Shown piece after piece: positions 58,557 through 64,000 of a DNA stretch of 64,000 bases. The first letter of the stretch is position 1. Each line of letters begins with the position of its first letter. The notes beneath the pieces were generated by a model that was not told where the DNA came from, ran no database searches, and worked only from the letters and a program-made list of their open reading frames with translations. Origin of the DNA: JAICJR01 sp963848495 (GTDB taxonomy: Bacteria > Actinomycetota > Thermoleophilia > Solirubrobacterales > Thermoleophilaceae); assembly GCA_963848495.1 (NCBI GenBank), contig CAWKDV010000004.1, positions 992,001-1,056,000 of the forward strand, read 5' to 3'. The position numbers were made by a program, and so were the translations under genes.

Positions 58557-60064
58557 CGGCGGCGCTCACGCAGGTCACGCAGCACCGCGTCGGCGGCGAA
58601 CGCTCCCGAGACGCCGTGCACTCCCGGGCCCGGGTGCACCCAGGCGCCGGCCACGTAGAGCCCGCGCAGCGGCGTCCGCCCGCGGCAGAGGCGGGGATCG
58701 GGGCGGAACACGAGCTGCTGGCCGGGCCGGCAGCTGCCGCTGGCGAGGTCGCCGCCGCGCATGCTCGCGTTGTCCGCCTCGATCGCGGCGGGCGAGCGCA
58801 CGCTGCGGCCGAGGATGAGCGCGCCGAAGCCGGGTGCGAACCGCTCGATGCGGGCCTCCACGCGCTCGGCCATCTCCTCGTCGCCGAGCCCCGGCCGCTG
58901 CGGCACGCGCGCGTACGCATAGAGCGTGTGATGACCCGCGGGCGCGCGGGTCGGGTCGTGCAGCGACTGCTGCCCCACCACGAGAGCGGGCCGCTCGGGG
59001 AAGCGACCCGCGCTCGCCTGCTCGAGCGACGCCGCGATCTCCCCGAGTGGCCCGCCGACGTGCACTACGCCCGCCTGGCGGGCAAGGTCGCCGGGCCACG
59101 GCGCCGGGCCAGAGAGCGCGTAGTCGAGTTTCAGCGTGCCGAGCCCGTAGCGCCAGCCGCGCAGGCGGCGCACCACGCGGCCCGGCAGGGCGCCCGGCGG
59201 CAGCAGCTCCGACAGCGGCCCCGGGCTCAGCGTGCACACCACGGCGTCGGCGTCGATCCGCTCGCCGCCCGCAAGCCGCAACGCCGTGACGCGCCGGCCG
59301 CGCAGCTCGATCGCCTCCACGCGCGCCGAGCAGCGCAGCTCGCCGCCGTGCTCGCCCAGCCGTCCGGTGAGCGCGTCCGTCAGCCGGCCGGCGCCGCCGC
59401 GCGGGATAGGCCAGCCCACCACGTGGCCGAGGAAGTTCAGGCCGAGGCTGAAGACCCCGCTGCCCGCGGCCCGGGGCGACAGGTCGGCGTGAGCGCCCGA
59501 GGCGGCGAGCCAGGCGGCGGCGCGCTCGTCGCCGCCGAACAGCTCGCGGCCTAGGCGGGCGGACGACGCGACCGCCAGTGGCGCCAGCCCGATCGCCTTC
59601 GTGCGCAGGCCGCCCAGCAGCGAGGCGCCGGCGCGCAGCGGCGGCAGCCGGCCGAGCGCCGCGCGGATCAGGGCGGAGCGTTGCGGCCAGAGCGTCTCCA
59701 CCAGCTGGCGCCAGGCGGCGCCGGCACCGGGCGAGCAGGCGTCGAGCGACGTCGCCGTGGCGGCGAGGTCGCGCTGGAGCCCGATCGCGCCGTCCTCGAA
59801 CACGTGCGCCATCGCCACGGGCGGATCGATCCAGTCGACTCCGAGCTCGAGCTCCGCGAAGGCCGGCGAGGCCGCGGTGAGCGGGAAGAAGCCCGAGCAG
59901 GTGTCGTGCAGGAAGCCGGGCAGGGTCAGCTCGGCGGAGCGCACGCCGCCGCCGGGCTCCGCGGCGGCCTCCAGCACCAGCACCTCGCAGCCGCTCGCCG
60001 CCAGCCGCACGGCCGCCACCAGCCCGTGGTGGCCGGCGCCGATCACCACCACGCGGCGGGGCAT
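58553..60064 (-). CDS. FAD-dependent phytoene-desaturase-like oxidoreductase
   Basis: A 503-residue NAD(P)/FAD flavoprotein of the carotenoid/retinol desaturase-like (COG1233) family. The N-terminal dinucleotide site is VVVIGAGHHGLVAAVRLAAS, then LEAAAEPGGGVRS. The C-terminal FAD motif is GLYVAGAWVHPGPGVHGVSG. No other carotenoid gene is nearby, so the substrate is open. The stop is shared (CTAG) with the convergent GGDEF-EAL gene. Confidence 0.87.
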   Translation of the reverse strand: MPRRVVVIGAGHHGLVAAVRLAASGCEVLVLEAAAEPGGGVRSAELTLPGFLHDTCSGFFPLTAASPAFAELELGVDWIDPPVAMAHVFEDGAIGLQRDLAATATSLDACSPGAGAAWRQLVETLWPQRSALIRAALGRLPPLRAGASLLGGLRTKAIGLAPLAVASSARLGRELFGGDERAAAWLAASGAHADLSPRAAGSGVFSLGLNFLGHVVGWPIPRGGAGRLTDALTGRLGEHGGELRCSARVEAIELRGRRVTALRLAGGERIDADAVVCTLSPGPLSELLPPGALPGRVVRRLRGWRYGLGTLKLDYALSGPAPWPGDLARQAGVVHVGGPLGEIAASLEQASAGRFPERPALVVGQQSLHDPTRAPAGHHTLYAYARVPQRPGLGDEEMAERVEARIERFAPGFGALILGRSVRSPAAIEADNASMRGGDLASGSCRPGQQLVFRPDPRLCRGRTPLRGLYVAGAWVHPGPGVHGVSGAFAADAVLRDLRERRR

Positions 60065-60070
60065 CGCGGG

Positions 60071-60319
60071 CTAGGTCGGGCGCTCCATGCCCCAGCTTCC
60101 CATCAGGCTCACCTGGTAGCGGTCCGGCAGCGCGGAGATGCAGGCGGCGAGGTCGCCGCAGTTCGGGCAGCGCAGCACCCAGCCGGCGCCGTGATAGAGC
60201 AGGTGGGCGCCGATCGGATGGCGCTCGCGGCACGACTGGCAGGTGCGCGGCACCATCGTCATCTCGGTGAGGAACACTTCCTGGAGCACGCCCGCCAGCT
60301 GGTTTCCATCGGTGTGCAT
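60071..60319 (-). CDS. DUF6510-type zinc-ribbon protein
   Basis: 82 residues. Two knuckles CQSC and CPNC frame RERHPIGAHLLYHGAGWVLR, a small zinc ribbon. ATG 60319 has GGAGG upstream and lies 2 bases after the ferredoxin-reductase stop. DUF6510 proteins regularly sit beside this reductase type, suggesting a cofactor or regulatory role. The frame open to 60511 is not coding beyond 60319. Confidence 0.75.
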   Translation of the reverse strand: MHTDGNQLAGVLQEVFLTEMTMVPRTCQSCRERHPIGAHLLYHGAGWVLRCPNCGDLAACISALPDRYQVSLMGSWGMERPT

Positions 60320-60321
60320 GG

Positions 60322-61062
60322 TCAGCCTCCCGTGGGTCCGAAGCGCTCGGTGTGGACGCTGTGCGGCTCGTGGCCCAGCTCCACCAGGAGCCGGGCGGCC
60401 TCCTCGACGAACCGCGTGGGGCCGCAGACGTAGACGCGCGGCTTGGCGGCCGCCTCGGGCCCCACCGCCACGAGCATCTCCCGGTCGATCCGCCGGGTGA
60501 AGCCGTTCCACCCCGGCGGCGCCTCCCCGCGCGTGAGCGTGATCGTCACGGTCAGCGCGGCGTCGTCCATCGCCAGCAGCTCGTCGCGGTAGAGCAGGTC
60601 GTCGAGGGTGCGGGTGGACACGAGCAGCCGCGTCTCGGCGTCGCTCCCCGCCAGGCGGCGGTGGCGCAGCATCGCCATCAGCGGCACGAGCCCGGAGCCG
60701 CCCCCGACGAGCAGCAGCGGGCCGCCCTGCGAGGCCTGCCAGGCGAAGTAGCCGCCGATCGGCCCGCGCAGCTCGAAGCCGTCGCCCGCCATCAGCTCCT
60801 CGGTGAGGTAGGGCGAGACCTCGCCGTCATCGATCCGCTCGATCGTCAGCTCGAGGGCGCCGCTCTCCGGCGCCGAGGCGATCGAGTACGAGCGCTCGGC
60901 CTGGTAGCCGTCCTCGGCGGTGAGCCTGACGTCCACGTGCTGTCCGGCGCGGTGGCCCGGCCACTCCGGCACGTCGAGCACGAGCGTGCGGGCCTGGGCC
61001 GTCTCCTCGCGGTTATCGCGGACGGTCGCGGTGCGCCACTCGAGCCGCGGCTGAACGAGCAT
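60322..61062 (-). CDS. FAD/NAD(P)-dependent ferredoxin-reductase-type oxidoreductase
   Basis: A 246-residue FNR-family reductase. The FAD motif is RSYSIASAPES, the phosphate-binding region PIGGYFAW, the NAD(P) motif GGGSGLVPLMAMLRHR, and the C-terminal VYVCGPTRFVEEAARLLVEL. There is no iron-sulfur domain, so it needs a separate electron partner. In related actinobacteria the partner is often a sulfite-oxidase-like protein; the one here lies 26 kb away (34.2-35.5 kb). Confidence 0.87.
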   Translation of the reverse strand: MLVQPRLEWRTATVRDNREETAQARTLVLDVPEWPGHRAGQHVDVRLTAEDGYQAERSYSIASAPESGALELTIERIDDGEVSPYLTEELMAGDGFELRGPIGGYFAWQASQGGPLLLVGGGSGLVPLMAMLRHRRLAGSDAETRLLVSTRTLDDLLYRDELLAMDDAALTVTITLTRGEAPPGWNGFTRRIDREMLVAVGPEAAAKPRVYVCGPTRFVEEAARLLVELGHEPHSVHTERFGPTGG

Positions 61063-61080
61063 GGCGGGAATCGTTGCGCG

Positions 61081-61758
61081 TTAGGCCGGGCGCTGCAGTG
61101 CGACCAGCAGCGGCACGTGGTCGGACAGCAGGCGGCCGTCCTCCAGCCGCCGCTCGAGCTGCTGCGCCCCGCCAGCCGGCTCGAAGCCGTGCACGAACAC
61201 GTGGTCCACGTCGCGGGCGGCGACGTGAGTCACGCCGTGGAGCTGCGGGCGGCGCAGGTTGAGGTCGCCGCCGAAGATGAGCGGCGCGTCTCCCGCCCAC
61301 GCGAGCGCGAGCGCGAACGCGCGCCGGAGCTCCCCCTCGGCCAGCCGCTCGACCGTGCTGAGGTGCATGTTGGCGGCGCAGGTTCCGTCCTCGAGCCGGA
61401 CGAGCTGCATGACCCGCCGCTCGGGCAGGCGACGCAGCCGGATCGCGCGCTGATCGCGCACCGGCACCCGCGAGAGGATCGCGTTCGCCCCTCCCCCGTT
61501 CGACTTGATCAGGTCGGGCCGGCGGCGTGCGATCGCCCGCCGCAGCGGCAGCAGCTCGTTGCGCGAGGTCAGCGCGCTGCACTCCTCGGCGCTCGCCGCC
61601 CGCGCCAGCTCGGGCGGCCACCAGGGCGGCACCTCCTGCAGGAGGGCAAGGTCCCACTCCCAGCCGCCTATGCGGTCCGCGAACTCCTGGCTGAGGTCGC
61701 GGCCGGCTCCCGGCAGCGAGCGCCCGTGGAACAGGTTCCAGACGAGGACGCGGGACAC
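61081..61758 (-). CDS. Endonuclease/exonuclease/phosphatase (EEP) family protein
   Basis: A 225-residue EEP-fold hydrolase. VLVWNLFHGRSLP begins with the Asn site, LALLQEVPPW carries the metal Glu, GGDLNLRRPQ the Asp-x-Asn, and LLSDHVPLLVAL the final Asp-His. It may act on DNA, RNA or phospholipid/inositol phosphates. GTG 61758 is 25 bases from the divergent VOC gene. Confidence 0.82.
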   Translation of the reverse strand: MSRVLVWNLFHGRSLPGAGRDLSQEFADRIGGWEWDLALLQEVPPWWPPELARAASAEECSALTSRNELLPLRRAIARRRPDLIKSNGGGANAILSRVPVRDQRAIRLRRLPERRVMQLVRLEDGTCAANMHLSTVERLAEGELRRAFALALAWAGDAPLIFGGDLNLRRPQLHGVTHVAARDVDHVFVHGFEPAGGAQQLERRLEDGRLLSDHVPLLVALQRPA

Positions 61759-61783
61759 GAGGGCGCACGCTAGCTTGCCGCCG

Positions 61784-62215
61784 ATGAACGTCACTCCCCA
61801 TCTGGTCGTGCCGGACGCCGACGCGGCCGCCTCGTGGTACTCGAAGGCCTTCGGCGCCGTCGAGGTCAGCCGCGTGCCACTGCCCGGCGGCAAGGTGATG
61901 ACCGTCGAGCTGCGGCTCGGCGACACCCCGGTGCACGTGGCCAGCGAGTTCCCCGACTTCGGGATCCTGTCGCCGCTGTCGATCGGCGGCACCGCCACCG
62001 TGCTGCAGATCCAGACCGCTGACGCCGACGCGTTCTGGTCACGCGCCCTGGACGCGGGCGCCGAGGCGCACCACGAGCTGGCCGACCAGTTCTGGGGCGA
62101 GCGCCAGGGCCAGCTCACCGATCCCTACGGCCACCGCTGGAACGTCGCCCAGCGGGTGCGCGACGTGCCGCAGGACGAGATAGTCGCGGCGGCGGCGCGG
62201 ATCTTCGGCGGTTAG
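61784..62215 (+). CDS. VOC/PhnB-like glyoxalase-fold protein
   Basis: 143 residues: PHLVVPDADAAASWYSKAFG, EVSRVPLPGGKVMTVELRLG and ELADQFWGERQGQLTDPYGH, with RWNVAQ as C-terminus. This is the PhnB/YdcJ-like branch of the VOC superfamily. ATG 61784 is the start. The function is probably small-molecule modification or resistance; no substrate can be read. Confidence 0.87.
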   Translation: MNVTPHLVVPDADAAASWYSKAFGAVEVSRVPLPGGKVMTVELRLGDTPVHVASEFPDFGILSPLSIGGTATVLQIQTADADAFWSRALDAGAEAHHELADQFWGERQGQLTDPYGHRWNVAQRVRDVPQDEIVAAAARIFGG

Positions 62216-62233
62216 GCGCCGGCGAACGCCGCT

Positions 62234-62272
62234 GTCAGGAGTTGGGGGCATATAGACCCCCCAAAACCTGAC
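62234..62272. terminator. Bidirectional hairpin between convergent genes
   Basis: GTCAGG-AGTT-GGGGG on the left and CCCCC-CAAAA-CCTGAC on the right pair in 14 of 16 positions around a short AT-rich loop (CATATAGA). It lies between the VOC gene and the convergent HD-GYP gene. The C/A-rich right arm gives a T-rich tail on the minus strand. Confidence 0.6.
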
Positions 62273-62355
62273 GGCACGCCTCAGGCCGCCCTCATTGCCG
62301 CCGTAAAACGCCCGCGCACCCAGCCGGCGCGCGGCACGAACACTTAGGCGCCGAG

Positions 62356-63555
62356 CTAAGGGCCTGCGTCCGCCTCGAGCCCCGCCTCGATCACCGAGAC
62401 GACCTCGGGGTCGAACTGGGTGCCCGCGCAGCTCGCCAGCTCGCGCACGGCCAGCTCGAGGGTGGTGCCGGGGCGGTAGGGGCGGTCGGTAGTGAGCGCG
62501 CCGAGGGCGTCGCAGGCGGCGACGATGCGGCTGGGCAGCGGGATGCGCTCGCCGGCGAGGCCGTCGGGGTAGCCGCTGCCGTCCCAGCGCTCGTGGTGGG
62601 CGCGCACGAGCGGCGCCACCGCCTCGAGGCCCGGCACGGCGGACACGATCTCGAAGCTCCAGACCGGGTGCATGGCCATCACGTCGCGCTCGCCGGGCGT
62701 GAGCCTCCGCGGCGCGTGGAGGATGTCGCGCGGCACGCGCATCTTGCCGACGTCGTGGAGCGCCGCCGTGAGCTCGAGCTCGTAGGTGGACACGCGGTCG
62801 AGGCCGAGCTGGTCGCCTACCCACGCCGCCAGCGCCAGGACGTCGTCGGCGTGGCGGCTCGTGTAGGGGTCGGTGCGGCTCACGGCCTCGAGCAGGAGCA
62901 GCACCTCGGCGCCGGTGTCGGCGTCGGTTAGCTCGCGCCGGCGCCTGTGCTCGAGTGCCGTGCCCGCGAGACCGCCGAGCTCGGACAGCAGGTCGAGCTC
63001 GCTGCGCTGCACGCGCGGCGCGCCCTCGCCGAAGCGCAGCGACAGCACGCCGCGCACGGCCCCGTGCCAGACGATCGGGGTGGCTGCGGCGACCTCGGTG
63101 TCGAGCGCCTCGCCGCCGTCCTGGCGCGCGAAACGCCCGCCGGGCACAGCCACCGGCCGGCCCTCGGACAGCGCTCGCAGCGCCAGCTCGTGGCCCTCCG
63201 GCAGCGGTTCCCCCACCGCCTCCGGACCCAGCCCGTGCTGGGCGACCACGACGATCCGGCGGCGTCCCTCCCCACGAAGCAGGATGCAGGCCTCCTCGGC
63301 GCCGAGCAGCGTCGCGCTCCGCAGCGCGAGCCGGTCGAGGGAGAGGGCGGCGTAGGCGAGCTCCATTCGCGCCGGAGCGGCCGGGGACTGGGACGTGGGC
63401 GCCTGCGCCGGCTCCGCCAGGGGCGGCGGCGGAGCCGGCTCATGCAGCGCCCGATCCGAGGCGTTCGCCACCCGCAGCAGCGGCAACACGACCACATACG
63501 CCATGACTGCGGCGGTCAGGTAGGCCCCGGCGCCGATCAGAGCCAAGTGGGGCAC
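62356..63555 (-). CDS. GAF-HD-GYP protein (c-di-GMP phosphodiesterase-like)
   Basis: A 399-residue protein: one N-terminal helix (5-27), a proline-rich linker, a GAF domain (~65-205), and an HD-GYP domain with His-Asp at 267-268 (LHDVGK) and HHERWDGSGYP (320-330). The GYP-type loop is GSGYP, a common active variant. It likely degrades c-di-GMP and may balance the GGDEF-EAL protein at 56.2-58.6 kb. GTG 63555 follows GGGAGG. Confidence 0.9.
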   Translation of the reverse strand: MPHLALIGAGAYLTAAVMAYVVVLPLLRVANASDRALHEPAPPPPLAEPAQAPTSQSPAAPARMELAYAALSLDRLALRSATLLGAEEACILLRGEGRRRIVVVAQHGLGPEAVGEPLPEGHELALRALSEGRPVAVPGGRFARQDGGEALDTEVAAATPIVWHGAVRGVLSLRFGEGAPRVQRSELDLLSELGGLAGTALEHRRRRELTDADTGAEVLLLLEAVSRTDPYTSRHADDVLALAAWVGDQLGLDRVSTYELELTAALHDVGKMRVPRDILHAPRRLTPGERDVMAMHPVWSFEIVSAVPGLEAVAPLVRAHHERWDGSGYPDGLAGERIPLPSRIVAACDALGALTTDRPYRPGTTLELAVRELASCAGTQFDPEVVSVIEAGLEADAGP

Positions 63556-63700
63556 AAACGCGCCTCCCTATGAGCTCTCTACGACGATCGACGGGTTGTC
63601 CCGCACTGCCGGACCGCGTTCAAGGCGGGCGTCCTGAATGCACGGGCTCGGGCGAGCCGGTGCGCCGGGTTTGCGCGGGAACGGGTCCTCGGAGCCGGCG

Positions 63701-63997
63701 CTAGGCCGCGGCCATGACTTGCGGCTCGCGCGTGGGGCCGCAGTAGGTGATCTGCTCGTAGAGGGCGTCGGCCTCGGCGTCGGAGACGCGTCCGGAGCTC
63801 ACCAGGAGCGACAGTCCCACGGCGGCCTTCAGCCGCAGCGACTTGATCTCGTCGTCCTCGCCTTGCCGCGCCAGCAGCAGGCCCTCAGCGCAGTCGTCGA
63901 ACAGGAGGCGCTCCTCAGGGCAGAGCGCCATCTCGGTGGCGAGAACCCCGAGCTTGGTCCGCACTCGGCGGTAGGCGGTGTAGCGGCGCTCGGTCAC
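63701..63997 (-). CDS. Hypothetical helical protein (near right window edge)
   Basis: 98 residues from GTG 63997; the true start could lie beyond the window. It is helical, with RRVRTKLGVLATEMALCPEE, then DDEIKSLRLKAAVGLSLLVS and SDAEADALYEQITYCG. Two cysteines are present. No family is recognised. Confidence 0.5.
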   Translation of the reverse strand: MTERRYTAYRRVRTKLGVLATEMALCPEERLLFDDCAEGLLLARQGEDDEIKSLRLKAAVGLSLLVSSGRVSDAEADALYEQITYCGPTREPQVMAAA

Positions 63998-64000
63998 GGT

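Overview
The window is GC-rich (about 70%), gene-dense actinobacterial DNA. Frequent GTG/TTG starts, overlapping ATGA-type stop/start junctions, a LytTR-controlled acetate-uptake locus and deep-branching versions of most proteins suggest the class Thermoleophilia (Solirubrobacterales-like). This is an inference from style and gene content; there is no rRNA to confirm it. No CRISPR array and no complete tRNA were seen.

Layout. (1) 0-10.8 kb is a fluoride-responsive neighbourhood. Three crcB-type fluoride riboswitch aptamers can be folded by eye: one before a small helical protein (1.34 kb) and a back-to-back pair at 7.4-7.56 kb. Of the pair, one drives formate-tetrahydrofolate ligase plus enolase (the classic fluoride-sensitive enzyme); the other drives a tightly coupled operon of two MutS-like ATPases and a dynamin-type GTPase. 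An MFS permease and a UspA-like protein precede them. (2) 10.8-15.4 kb: a phosphoesterase and a GalT-like enzyme, then scars of tRNA genes and an IS21-type element whose istA carries an internal ~260-bp inversion. (3) 15.8-20.2 kb: CLC transporter, Crp/Fnr regulator, a SCO1-TlpA fusion and a CtaG remnant, linked by a shared palindrome GTAnGnGCnCnTAC. (4) 20.2-27.2 kb: an acetate module (ActP-like symporter with small partner, LytS/LytTR two-component pair, SatP-type channel, acetyl-CoA synthetase). (5) 27.2-33.8 kb: permease, NlpC/P60 hydrolase, pilin-like protein, GNAT-VOC fusion, membrane and beta-propeller proteins. (6) 33.8-38.5 kb: a polycistron (GT2 glycosyltransferase, DUF2064, methyltransferase, cytochrome-b/molybdopterin oxidoreductase, membrane protein) divergent from a sugar epimerase.

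(7) 38.5-44.2 kb: OmpR/histidine-kinase pair, SRPBCC-MarR operon with a clear operator, APC permease and a second tRNA-scar region related to the first. (8) 44.2-53.3 kb: membrane proteins, a damaged Vps62-like/DUF1269 locus, LysR regulator, flippase-like protein, and an anti-sigma/ECF-sigma pair in front of a large secreted protein. (9) 53.3-64 kb: hydrolase, CDF metal transporter, glycoside-hydrolase-like lipoprotein, a PAS-GAF-GGDEF-EAL protein and an HD-GYP protein (c-di-GMP turnover), a phytoene-desaturase-like oxidoreductase, ferredoxin reductase plus DUF6510, EEP nuclease-like and VOC proteins.

The strongest new-looking biology is the fluoride cluster, especially a fluoride-switched operon of paired MutS-like ATPases with a dynamin-like GTPase. 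Several genes (27.9, 28.5 and 45.8 kb) look broken by a single missing base; this pattern could be real decay or uncorrected sequencing error.
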